DNA from: Streptomyces sp. SBT349
Lineage (GTDB): Bacteria; Actinomycetota; Actinomycetes; Streptomycetales; Streptomycetaceae
Direction of reading: 5' to 3'
Assembly: GCF_001083795.1 (NCBI RefSeq)
Contig: NZ_LAVK01000008.1
Span: forward strand, 1 to 54,224
Length of the DNA: 54,224 bases
Part shown: positions 36,195 through 45,157 of the stretch, piece after piece
Position numbering within the stretch: position 1 is the stretch's first letter
Layout of the letters: each line of letters opens with the position of its first letter
Translations under genes and position numbers: made by a program
Notes under the pieces: generated by a model
Seen by the model: only the letters and a program-made list of their open reading frames with translations
What the model was told of the DNA's origin: nothing
The model's database searches: none

Positions 36195-36258
36195 GTTCCA
36201 TAACCGTGTGGTACGAAAACCATCTGATACATTTTGGAACTAATTCAGAACTGTACCA
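36195..36258. promoter_or_regulatory. Two MarR operator-like inverted repeats
   Basis: GTTCCA-n8-TGGTAC (36195-36214) and TGGAAC-n12-GTACCA (36235-36258) contain the same half-site in opposite arrangement, each with one mismatch. They occupy the gap between the divergent hydrolase and MarR genes, whose starts are 113 bp apart. Confidence 0.5.
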
Positions 36259-36281
36259 CCTGGACGGATGGAGGGGCTTGC

Positions 36282-36698
36282 GTGGCGGTTGATGGGGCGC
36301 AGCTGTGGACGCTGAACCAGCGTCTGCTGAGCGTCGTGATGGATGCCTGCACCGCTGAACTGGCCGAACTCGGGCTGGAGACGAAGGAGTTCTTCGTGCT
36401 GGCCGAGGTGGCCGCGTCGCCGTACCCTGCCGAGCTCGCGGCGGCGCTGATGATCCCTAAAGCGAGCGTGACGGTCTACGTCCGCAACCTCGTCGCGAAG
36501 GGGTTCATGCGGCGCGAGATCGACGACGAGGACCTGAGGCGGCATCGGCTCGTCGTGACTGCCGAGGGCGAGGCGGCGCGGGACCGCGCGCTCGCAGCGC
36601 TCGCGGCGGAGTTCGACCGCAGGCTGGCGAGGATTACCCCGCATGACCGCACCGAACTGCGGCGCATCCTTCTGGAGATGCTCACGTCGCCGGAATGA
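36282..36698 (+). CDS. MarR-family transcriptional regulator
   Basis: 138 residues from GTG 36282 with GGAGGGG at 6 nt; a TTG at 36234 in the same frame is less likely and lies within an operator repeat. Winged helix-turn-helix in the middle: SPYPAELAAALMIPKASVTVYVRNLVAKGFMRREIDDEDLRRHRLVVTAEG, including the DxR wing (DDEDLRRHR). Dimerisation helices lie at both ends (LWTLNQRLLSVVMDAC and RTELRRILLEML). MarR proteins block divergent promoters until a phenolic or other ligand binds. The adjacent hydrolase is the likely target. Confidence 0.93.
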   Translation: MAVDGAQLWTLNQRLLSVVMDACTAELAELGLETKEFFVLAEVAASPYPAELAAALMIPKASVTVYVRNLVAKGFMRREIDDEDLRRHRLVVTAEGEAARDRALAALAAEFDRRLARITPHDRTELRRILLEMLTSPE

Positions 36699-36899
36699 GG
36701 GCCATGATGACGGGCGGTCGGCCTTCCCGGCGCATGCCTTGCCCGTTGGCGTCCGCCCCAGCGGATGCCCCTCTCGCTTCGGATGCGAGCGCGTTCCTTG
36801 CGCTCCGCGGCCAGGACGTCGCGGTGACGGGCGTTGGCCTCGCGTCAACGCAGGTAGGCGTGCAAGGCCGGTGGTTGGTGCGCCTCGATCTTGTTCTTC

Positions 36900-37420
36900 T
36901 TCACCCAGCGCCGGATGTCGCCGACGAGGTCCTCGACGCCCTCGCCGCCACCACCACCGGACCCACCCGCGCGCGGATCGCCGCGGCGGCCCGGGCGTTC
37001 GAAAGAGCCTCCCGCACCCGCGCCGGACCGGCGCTCGGCCGGGGCCAGGACGGCGCGGCCACCGCCATGGTCCTGTCCGCGCTCATCTTGCTGGCACGCC
37101 GCCCGCGCCCACCAGCAGCACTCCGCGCAGCACCTGCGAGCCACCTACGGCATCGCCGCCGCGAGGCCGATGGCCACCTGGCACGCGCAGGGCGTCCACC
37201 TCCGCGCGCACGCCGCCGCCCTGCGCGCGGCCCACCCGAAAGGCGCCGAGCGGGTCCTGACCGAACCCGGCTGGCCTGCCCTGGCCGCCACCATCGACCA
37301 CGCCGACCCGGTACCGCTGACGCACCGGGCCGTCGCCCAGCGCGAACTGCGCAGCGCCCAGTCCGCCAGCGCCCTTCTGCTGTGGCGCCTGCCCGACCTC
37401 CCGCGAGCCGGTCAAAGGAA
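36900..37420 (+). pseudogene. Decayed C-terminal part of a relaxase/mobilisation protein
   Basis: No intact gene is present, but two plus-strand frames in succession give a sequence like the C-terminal half of actinobacterial relaxase or mobilisation proteins: RIAAAARAFERASRTRAGPALGRGQDGAATAMVLSALILLA (36960-37100), then, after a frameshift near 37100, a region with HQQHSAQHLRATYGI, TWHAQGVHLRAHAAALRAAHP, GWPALAATIDHA and AQRELRSAQSASALLLWRLPDLP. Internal residues are missing. If right, it is the trace of an integrated conjugative element. No integrase, attachment site or rep gene is recognisable nearby. Confidence 0.45.
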
Positions 37421-38150
37421 CGATGCCGAAGCCGCGCGGCACACCCAGCCCTCCGTGGTTCCGGTACCGCGGGCCGGTCAGTGGGCGGGTGGCCAGCCCA
37501 GGGTGGTGCGGACCGAGGTGGGGAGGTAGCCGTCCTGGTCTCCTGGGGGGAGGTAGAGGACGGCCGTGTCCCCGATGCGGGTGTCGATCGGGGTGCCGAC
37601 AGAGGGCGCAGCGCCATCGACGCACTGCTCGGCGGGGGAACCTGTTGGCGGGCGTCGTCAGCCGAAACTCCCCGGATCCTCCCCAACCCTCACCGCAGGG
37701 GAGTCCTGTGATGCCCTGCCTTCTGGGACGATCATGGCCGCTTCGGTGTCCCTGCCCGCTCGCCACCGAACGGCCGGAGACAGCGGCCCCCGGCCGCAGC
37801 CGCAATCTGAGGCGGCGGTCCATGAGGTCGGTCATGGCAGGCGTCGAAGACCAGAATGGGTCCCTGGCCGACGTTGCCCTGGTGGTCGTGGTCCTGCTCG
37901 ACGATCAGCCGGCCACTCAGCGGTACATAGGCCAGCACGCTCCAGCCGGAGGCCTGCGTGGTGGCTGGCCTTCGGGCATGGCGACACGGTTTGGCGTGGG
38001 GAGAACCGGCGACTCCGGATCCATCTGGCCGAGAGGACCGGCAGCCTCCGTGCCCAGCCCAGGATGCGCAGTGCGGAAGTTCCCGTGTTGCACCGCGACC
38101 AGATGGGCACCGCCAGGCACCGCGGCCTGTCATCCGCCCCTCCGATCCGA
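37421..38150. other. Non-coding or decayed stretch
   Basis: 730 bp without a supported gene. Frames on both strands are short and lack ribosome sites. One minus-strand stretch (about 37840-37930) reads [21 protein letters not shown] followed by ILVFDACHD and looks protein-like but has no recognisable family. Confidence 0.4.
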
Positions 38151-38426
38151 TCAGCTGTGACTTCCCCCGTCCCGCGTGGCTTCGGGAAAGTCCGGTGGAA
38201 GGTGGTCACGGAGTTCTCGCCCGGCCTCACGCAATTCTCTCAGCGCTTGCCGAACGTGCTGGTAACTGGCTTCTTCCTCGGCCCGGCTCGCGCGGCCCGT
38301 CGCAAGGATGGAACCGCGGCGGGAGTGAATGCTGTCATGGACCGTGAGACGGTTCACGGTCTGTTCCACAGCACGCAGCAGCCGTACCAGCACCTCGGGG
38401 TCCAGAGCAACAGGATCATGTGTCAT
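38151..38426 (-). CDS. Small helical protein, 91 aa, unknown
   Basis: ATG 38424-38426 with a GAAGAGG site upstream. The translation is amphipathic and helical throughout ([26 protein letters not shown], then [23 protein letters not shown]). No membrane segment or signal. It could be a real small regulatory or structural protein; composition favours coding, but no family is recognised and both neighbours are non-coding or decayed. Confidence 0.5.
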   Translation of the reverse strand: MTHDPVALDPEVLVRLLRAVEQTVNRLTVHDSIHSRRGSILATGRASRAEEEASYQHVRQALRELREAGRELRDHLPPDFPEATRDGGSHS

Positions 38427-38866
38427 GAGTGCCTCTTCGGAACGGCGGTATCAGCGGGCACAACTGCCCCCGACGCCGACCAGACTTCCCGGCACACCCC
38501 GTGCCCAACGGCACGTTCGCCCACCTTAGCGAGAGCGACGTCACAGCGCACCATGCGAACAGCACGACGGAACTGGCCACCTGGGGTCCTGGGCCGTCTG
38601 CCTGACTGGGGCGAGCCCCCGACCACGCTCCCGGCAGGTCCCGCGGCGGGCTGCGCACCCAGGTCCATCCGCGAGCGACGCCCGCGCCCGAGGACTGGTG
38701 ATCGTCGTGACGGCCGAGCGGCGCACCGGCTTCCGCCAGGGGCTGGGGACGATCCGAGGGTTCCCAGAGGCCTGGTGGCTCCGGCGTTCAGCCGATAGGG
38801 TGTAAAGAACGCGTCAACATGGCGCGCGGTGTGCCGGGAAGTCTGGTCGGCGAAGAAAAGGACTCT
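38427..38866. other. Non-coding stretch before nhaA
   Basis: 440 bp with no supported gene. It should contain the nhaA promoter, but I see no convincing -35/-10 pair. GTGTAAAGAACGCG near 38798-38811 is the only AT-richer part. Confidence 0.4.
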
Positions 38867-40267
38867 GTGTCCTTCCGTCGATCTCCCGGAGCCGTTCACA
38901 TGTACGTCCCCCCACGGCCTCGGCCCCCGCTGTTCGGGATACTTCCGCTGCCTGAGCACAGGGCCGTGACGCGAGCGCTGCGGACGGAGACGGTCGGCGG
39001 TCTGGTCCTGCTGGCGGCGGCGGTGGTCGCCCTGGTCTGGGCGAACAGCCCGGCGCGCGAGGCCTACGAGTCGCTGCGGGACTTCCACTTCGGAATTCCG
39101 TCCCTGGGCCTGGATCTGTCGGTGCAGCACTGGACCGCCGACGGCCTGCTCACGCTCTTCTTCCTCGTCGCCGGCATCGAGCTGAAACGTGAGCTGGTGG
39201 TGGGCGAGCTGCGCACCCCGGCCACCGCGCTCCTGCCGGTGGTGGCGGCGGTCTCCGGCATGGTCGTTCCAGCTGCCCTCTATCTGTTGACGACCTCGGC
39301 GGGTGGCGGCAGGCCGGACGGCTGGGCAGTGCCGATGGCGACCGACATCGCCTTCGCCCTCGCCGTACTGGCCGTGCTCAGTACCCACCTTCCCGCCGCG
39401 TTGCGCGCCTTCCTGCTGACCCTGGCGGTCGTCGACGACCTGGGCGCGATTCTGGTCATCGCGGTCTTCTTCACGAGCAGCCTCGACATCGTGGCCCTGG
39501 GCGGTGCCCTCGTGGCCCTCGTCGTCATCCATGTGCTGCAGCGGTTCCGGGTCACCGGCTGGTGGTGGTACGTGCCGCTCGGAGTGGCGGCGTGGGCGCT
39601 GATGTACAACGGCGGGGTGCACGCCACCGTGGCCGGAGTGGCGATCGGGCTGATCCTGCGCACCCGCCGCGACGAGGGCGGTGACGGGCGTGCGGCGGAG
39701 GCTGCTTCGCCGGGGGAGCGGACGGAGCACGTGCTGCGGCCGGTGTCGGCGGGTGTCGCCGTGCCGCTGTTCGCGCTGTTCGCCGCGGGGGTGAGCATTT
39801 CCGGTTCGGCGCTGGGTGAGGTCTTCACCCGTCCCGAGCCACTGGGGGTGCTGCTCGGCCTGGTGGTGGGGAAGACGGTCGGCATCTTCGCCGCCACCTA
39901 CCTCGCCGCCCGTTTCACGCGCGCCCGGCTGAACCCCGATCTGGCCTGGGCCGATGTGCTGGCTATCGCGGTCCTGGCGGGGATCGGGTTCACGGTCGCG
40001 CTGCTCATGGGTGAACTGGCCTTCGCCGACCCGGAGGTGGTCGAGCAGATCAAGGCAGCCGTGCTGGTCGCCTCCCTGCTTGCCGCGGTGGTCGCCGCTG
40101 TGCTGGTCAGGCAGCGCAATGGCGTCTACCGCCGCCTGTGGGAGGAGGAGACACGTGACGAGGATGGCGACGGCATCCCGGACATCTACCAGCGTGGCCG
40201 TGCGGACGAGAGCGTGCGGGCCCCGGCCGGGGAGGAAGTGGCTGATGGGCTCCGGGGGCATCGGTGA
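38867..40267 (+). CDS. nhaA: Na+/H+ antiporter NhaA
   Basis: 466 residues from GTG 38867, preferred because AAAAGGAC lies just upstream; ATG 38819 in frame would add 16 residues. About 11-12 membrane helices with the NhaA marks: AGIELKRELVVGELR, Asp160 in VPMATDIAFALAVLAV and the ion-binding pair Asp190-Asp191 in LAVVDDLGAI, plus WALMYNGGVHATVAGVAIGL. NhaA exchanges cytoplasmic Na+ for external protons and protects against salt and alkaline stress. Actinobacterial versions are longer than E. coli NhaA (388 residues), as here, with a charged C-terminal tail (EEETRDEDGDGIPDIY). Followed 115 bp later by a hydrolase gene. Confidence 0.95.
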   Translation: MSFRRSPGAVHMYVPPRPRPPLFGILPLPEHRAVTRALRTETVGGLVLLAAAVVALVWANSPAREAYESLRDFHFGIPSLGLDLSVQHWTADGLLTLFFLVAGIELKRELVVGELRTPATALLPVVAAVSGMVVPAALYLLTTSAGGGRPDGWAVPMATDIAFALAVLAVLSTHLPAALRAFLLTLAVVDDLGAILVIAVFFTSSLDIVALGGALVALVVIHVLQRFRVTGWWWYVPLGVAAWALMYNGGVHATVAGVAIGLILRTRRDEGGDGRAAEAASPGERTEHVLRPVSAGVAVPLFALFAAGVSISGSALGEVFTRPEPLGVLLGLVVGKTVGIFAATYLAARFTRARLNPDLAWADVLAIAVLAGIGFTVALLMGELAFADPEVVEQIKAAVLVASLLAAVVAAVLVRQRNGVYRRLWEEETRDEDGDGIPDIYQRGRADESVRAPAGEEVADGLRGHR

Positions 40268-40382
40268 CGACGCTGCTGATCGTGCTCGCCGCTCCGGTGA
40301 TCAGGAGCGCGCCGGCGGAGCTGCCGGAACCGCGCAGTGAGTGTTGACCGTGCTGGTGCCTCGATGGGGGGAGGAAATGACG

Positions 40383-41249
40383 ATGGCGTCGGTCTACAGA
40401 AGCGCGCGAGGACAGCGGGAGATCCGTGACTGGTGTCTGCAGCGGATCGATGCCTGGGATGTCGTCAGCGAGCGCTGGCAGATACTCACCTGCGCCGGCC
40501 TCACCAGTGCGTTGATCGCCGGACCGCGGCCCAGTCGCGACACACCGACCGTGGTCCTGGTGCCCGGCACGAACATGAGCGCGGCGGTATGTCTGGCGAG
40601 CGCGGGTGAGTTGGCGGCGCGCTGGCCGACCGTCGTGCTGGACATTCCCGGGCAGCCCGGCCTCAGCGGCGACGAGCGACCGCGTCGGGGGAGGAACTGG
40701 TGGTACGGCCAGTGGCTCGCCGAAGCCATCGAACAGACCGTTCCGGGACCGGCGGTGGCCGTCGGGCACTCCCTCGGGGGCGCCGCGATTCTGGCCTGCC
40801 CGTCCTTACAGATCGCCGGACAGGTCCTCATCTCCCCCGCGGGGCTCTCGCGGCTCGTGGCCAGTCCCCCTGTGGTGGCCACGACCGTCGCCTGGCTCGC
40901 ACGGCCAACCCTCCACCGCTCGACGAACCTTCTCGGACACATGGTGGGGCCCGACAGCCCGGTGCCCACCGGACTGGCCGAGTGGATGACGGTGGTCGCC
41001 CGGTTCTGTCACAGCACCCTCACACCCGGACCGCTCCCGTCGGCGATGCTGGACCGTCGGCGCGCACGCGCCAGCGTGGTGGCGGCGGGGAGTGACGACA
41101 TCCTGTTGCCGCCGGCGCGGCTCGGGCCTGCGACGCGACGCCACCTCGGAAGTGACCTGCGTGTCTTCGGAGGCCGGGGCCACCTGCTCTTCGAAGAAGC
41201 CCCGAAGGAGATCGCCACGTTGGTGGGAGAGGTGTATGCCGTGGCGTGA
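40383..41249 (+). CDS. α/β-hydrolase family protein
   Basis: 288 residues from ATG 40383, which places GGGGAGG at 8 nt; ATG 40377 and an upstream GTG are in frame but poorly spaced. The core reads TVVLVPGTNMSAAVCLASAGELAARWPTVVLDIPGQPG, nucleophile elbow VAVGHSLGGAAIL (Ser), and C-terminal ASVVAAGSDDILLPPAR with the acid and GGRGHLLFEEAP with the His. A soluble esterase or lipase-like enzyme; substrate unknown. It may be co-transcribed with nhaA. The next 931 bp have no convincing gene. Confidence 0.9.
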   Translation: MASVYRSARGQREIRDWCLQRIDAWDVVSERWQILTCAGLTSALIAGPRPSRDTPTVVLVPGTNMSAAVCLASAGELAARWPTVVLDIPGQPGLSGDERPRRGRNWWYGQWLAEAIEQTVPGPAVAVGHSLGGAAILACPSLQIAGQVLISPAGLSRLVASPPVVATTVAWLARPTLHRSTNLLGHMVGPDSPVPTGLAEWMTVVARFCHSTLTPGPLPSAMLDRRRARASVVAAGSDDILLPPARLGPATRRHLGSDLRVFGGRGHLLFEEAPKEIATLVGEVYAVA

Positions 41250-42180
41250 GTTGTTCCTGGTGCTGTGTTGAGAATCCCGGGATCAGGTGCTGTTCGAGGT
41301 GACGTTCCGCTGGATCGTCCCGAACGACATCACGGAGGTGGAAATGGATCCACTCCTATGCCGGTCATAGTGGCCGTAACCATGACGATGACGCGGTGAC
41401 CGGGTCCATACTTGTCGCGAATCGGCACGGCGAATTGGCCCTCATGGCCGCGGCTCCCGCCTTCAGCGGGTGAAGTCTCGAAGGTGAACCGAGGCGCATG
41501 ACGGAAAGCATGCTGAGAGCGCGCGGGTACGAATCCGGCACGGCGACGTCACTCGGCACCTGAACACCGCACGGCTCCACAACGTCTGTACCCGAGACGC
41601 TTCGCTGTTCTCCCGGACGGCCAGGAATTGCCCGACCTGCTGGGGCGGTGGTGGGTGCTCCCCAGCACGGACCGGTCGACCTCCTTCTTCCGAGGTCGTG
41701 AGTCGGCTTCCGGCATGGCTGCGCAGCGGTGAACAGGCAGGGACTGTCATGAGTTGGCGCAGGCAGGCCGACCGCTCCGGGTGATCGGCGCGCCCCGCAC
41801 CGCACCCATGGAACGTACTGGATCACCCTGATGAGGTGGCCGAACGTCGTGCGGGGAACTGTGCCGGCCACAGCAGGGCATTGGGCCGCAGTCAGCCGAG
41901 GGGAGAATACCGCGTGGAATTATGAACATCAATAGATGCGCAGATCCCTAACGCAACAAATACACCCCTGGTTTCGATCGCGTTGGTACCTGCGGGGCAC
42001 CTGTTGACATGGGGTCTGGCACCGGGTTTCATCGGAGCTGACCATCAGCGCGATCGCTAGCCCGTAGTGACGAGATGACCTTGACCAGCTCATCCGTCCC
42101 GGGCTCCGGTAGTCGGCGTGAGCCGCCTACCAAGTTCCTGCGGCAAAGCCTTAGATGGAACGGGGGATTGAGACTTTCCT
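41250..42180. other. 931-bp region without a supported gene, upstream of the LAL regulators
   Basis: I see only fragments. A short plus-strand stretch near 41285-41365 (VLFEVTFRWIVPNDITEVEMD) looks like a coding remnant. From about 41920 the DNA is AT-richer. TTGACA at 42003-42008 followed by TTTCAT after about 18 bp is a candidate promoter for the first LuxR gene. An in-frame TGA (42169-42171) upstream limits that gene's start. Confidence 0.4.
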
Positions 42181-44964
42181 ATGGCGCACCCGCATCTTAC
42201 AACGTTGAAACTTGCCCTTGATGAATCCGCCTCAAGCAGAGGTGGAATAGTAATCCTGGAAGGTCCAGCAGGATGCGGGAAGACGGAGCTCCTCTGTGAC
42301 TTCTCGCAGCACGCCGCGTCGGTCGGGGTGTTCGTGCTCTGGGCTCAGGCCCTGCCGTCCGAGACCTCGCTGCCGCTGAGTCTCATGCGCCAGTTGCTCG
42401 ACAACCCGTCGCTCTCCGAGGAGACCGGAAGGCGACTTCGCGCCTTGCTGGACGAGGCGGGAGCCCCCCTCCTCCGCTCCGCTGCGAGTCCGCGGGGAGG
42501 CACCTCCGAGATGCAGCGACTCTGGACCGCGCTGCGCGACCTGATGGCGACGCAACCCCTGCTGATCTGCGTCGACGGCCTCCAGTACATGGACGCCACC
42601 TCGTTGCGGTATCTGCTGTACATCGCCGGCCGCTCGCGAGGCACCCGGTTGATGATGGTTGCCACGGAGACTCCGTACTGTCACCAGCAGGACCATGCCT
42701 GCCGCACCGAGTTCCTGCGACTGTCGCACCTACGGCGTCTCCGCGTCGGCTGTCTCGAACGCCCGGAGGTGGCCGGCCTCATCGCCGAGCATCTCCACGC
42801 GGAGCCCGATGAGACGACGGTCCGGCGGTATCACGCGCTCACCGGCGGGAATCCCCTTCTGCTGAGGGCACTTCTCGCGGAGAAGACGGCCGTGTCCATG
42901 TCGTCTTCGCGGGGGACGCCGCCCCAGGCCTCGCACACCGGCGCCTTCCCGGAGGCCGTGCTCACCTGTCTGGCCAACAGCGGCCCGGCCGCGTCGGTGG
43001 CGGCCGACGGGCTGGCTGTTCTCGAGGTCGGCTCGGTCGGGGCGTTGAGCCAACTCTGTGGAACTTCCTACGCATCGACGGACCGGGGGGTGCGTGCGCT
43101 CGAAGCCGCCGGCATCATCCTTCATGGCCGATTCCGTCATCCCATGGCGCGGGAGAGCGTCCTGGAGTGGATGGATCCGGAGCGCCGAAGGCAACTGCAC
43201 CGGTCGGCAGCGGTCCTCCTACGCGCCGAGGGCGCGGCAGCTGCCGCCATCGCTCCGCACGTGGTGGCCGCCGGGCGCGTCCCGGAGCCGTGGGACGTCA
43301 CGGTTCTGCGAGAGGCGGCCGAGGAAGTCCTCGTCGAAGGTGGGCACCACGCGGCGCTCCAGTACCTGGAACTGGCCCACCGCCTGAGCTCCGATGAACG
43401 GCAGCGCACATCGATCCGCCTCCGGACGGCCATCGTTCTGTGCCGCACCAACCCACTGGCCGGGGAACGAGTCGCCGAGGAACTGCTCCGGGACCTGCGG
43501 TCCGGCCGGGTAGCGCTCGACCAGTGCCAAGCGGTCGCCGACCTGTTCCGTAGGCATTTCCGCTTCGCGGAGCTGGACGAGGTGATGCGAGTGGAGTCGG
43601 AACTCAGGGGCGAGGACGCTTCCGCGCCGGCTCTCACCGCGGACGCCCGGACACTCGCCTCCTACGACGCCCATGCCACGCTCCCGTACAAGCGCGTGGT
43701 CGTGCGCCCGCTCCGCGGAGGACCTCACAGCGGACGCATCCTGCTGCCGGCGCGCCATCATCGCCACGGTGCACGGCCGGAATCACCGGTCGCGGAGACG
43801 AGTACCGAAGACGTCGTGACCGCATCCGAGGCGACACTGCGCCGCTCGGCACTGAACGACTCGACACTCGAGCCGATCATCACCGCACTCAGATATCTCC
43901 TGCATGACGGGAGAACCGAAACGGCGCGGCACTGGTGCGACCTGTTCCTGAGTGAATCCCTTCGGCGGAAGGCCGACGGCTGGTATGCCCTGCTCTCCCT
44001 GCTGCGGGCCGACATCGCTTTGCATCTCGGAAAGCCGACTGACGCCGAGGCCATCACCCAAGACGCCCTGAGCCGCCTTTCCGAGCGCAAAGGTGGTGTT
44101 CTCGCGGGCGGACTGATCGGCCTTCAGGTGATGGCCCAGACCGCTCTGGGCCATTACGAGGCGAGCGCGAGGGAGCTGAACCGGCCACCGGCCGAGTCGC
44201 TGCTCGGCAGCGGCTACGGGCTGATCTATCTACGGGCGCGAGGGCTGCACAGCCTGGCCACCCGTCGTCCGCACGTCGCGCTCGACGACTTCCTGACCGC
44301 GGGAAGGCTGGCCATCCGCTGGTCCGTCGACGATCCGGCCTGGCTGCCGTGGCGCGGTGACGCCGCCGAGGCGTGCTTACTGCTCGGCCACCGAGCGGAA
44401 GCCGAGCGGCTGGTGGTCGAGCAGTTGGCGATGACCGGGCGCCGACGGACGCGAGTCCGCGGCATGTCCCTCCGGCTGCTCGGCGCGGCCACCGAACCAC
44501 AGGGACGGCTGTCCCTGCTCACTCGCGCCGTCCGCAAGTTGCAAGTGGCCGGAGACCGGCTGGAACTGGCACGGGCGCTGCTGGACCTCGGCGAGGCCCA
44601 TCGGTGTCTCGGCGAGACGACTCGGGCCGACGTGGCCACGCGGCGGGCCTGGCAGCTCGCGAGGGAGTGCGGAGCCGAGCCGCTGTGCGCGCGGTTGCGG
44701 CAGGAGAACGACGAGTCGCTGGGGCGGCAGGAGGACGAGGTGCGGGGCGCCGCTGACGCCTGGGCGACGAGGCTCAGCGACTCCGAGAGGAAGGTGGCCG
44801 TGCTGGCGGCCAGCGGCTTCAGCAACCGAGACATCTCCGCGAGGCTTCATATCACCGTGAGTACGGTGGAGCAGCACCTCACCCGCGTATACCGGAAGCT
44901 CGACATCAGGGGCCGCCGGCAGCTCCCGCTCGACATACCGTTCGAATTAGGTGGGGTCGCCTGA
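42181..44964 (+). CDS. LAL-type LuxR-family transcriptional activator, bldA-dependent
   Basis: 927 residues from ATG 42181; an in-frame stop 12 nt upstream fixes the start region. The N-terminal P-loop NTPase has Walker A EGPAGCGKT (Lys34) and a Walker B-like LLICVDGLQYMDA. A long helical TPR-like middle follows, then a C-terminal LuxR HTH (from about residue 863: LSDSERKVAVLAASGFSNRDISARLHITVSTVEQHLTRVYRKL). LAL proteins of this size (PikD and RapH types) activate polyketide clusters. TTA codons occur at 44377-44379 (residue 733) and 44947-44949 (residue 923), placing translation under the rare bldA tRNA. The first 25 codons are unusually AT-rich. It lies in tandem with a paralogue and upstream of a PKS. 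Confidence 0.95.
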   Translation: MAHPHLTTLKLALDESASSRGGIVILEGPAGCGKTELLCDFSQHAASVGVFVLWAQALPSETSLPLSLMRQLLDNPSLSEETGRRLRALLDEAGAPLLRSAASPRGGTSEMQRLWTALRDLMATQPLLICVDGLQYMDATSLRYLLYIAGRSRGTRLMMVATETPYCHQQDHACRTEFLRLSHLRRLRVGCLERPEVAGLIAEHLHAEPDETTVRRYHALTGGNPLLLRALLAEKTAVSMSSSRGTPPQASHTGAFPEAVLTCLANSGPAASVAADGLAVLEVGSVGALSQLCGTSYASTDRGVRALEAAGIILHGRFRHPMARESVLEWMDPERRRQLHRSAAVLLRAEGAAAAAIAPHVVAAGRVPEPWDVTVLREAAEEVLVEGGHHAALQYLELAHRLSSDERQRTSIRLRTAIVLCRTNPLAGERVAEELLRDLRSGRVALDQCQAVADLFRRHFRFAELDEVMRVESELRGEDASAPALTADARTLASYDAHATLPYKRVVVRPLRGGPHSGRILLPARHHRHGARPESPVAETSTEDVVTASEATLRRSALNDSTLEPIITALRYLLHDGRTETARHWCDLFLSESLRRKADGWYALLSLLRADIALHLGKPTDAEAITQDALSRLSERKGGVLAGGLIGLQVMAQTALGHYEASARELNRPPAESLLGSGYGLIYLRARGLHSLATRRPHVALDDFLTAGRLAIRWSVDDPAWLPWRGDAAEACLLLGHRAEAERLVVEQLAMTGRRRTRVRGMSLRLLGAATEPQGRLSLLTRAVRKLQVAGDRLELARALLDLGEAHRCLGETTRADVATRRAWQLARECGAEPLCARLRQENDESLGRQEDEVRGAADAWATRLSDSERKVAVLAASGFSNRDISARLHITVSTVEQHLTRVYRKLDIRGRRQLPLDIPFELGGVA

Positions 44965-45157
44965 CGCCGCAGGACTGCGCGGTGGATGACCGACGTGCCC
45001 TCGATTGTGCTTTTCACTCGCGAAGTGTGCCGGATCGGGTGGAGATGGGCACTGCCGGAATCCGTCTGCTGCTGCCGTGAGCAGGGGAATGCGAAATACT
45101 CGCGCGATTCAGCGCTGATTTGATCCGATTGCGTACAGTGGTCGAGGGTGGATCTGC

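Noticed and set aside
41365..41871. Minus-strand frames in the gap before the LAL genes
   Set aside because: No ribosome sites, biased composition and no recognisable domain; treated as non-coding.
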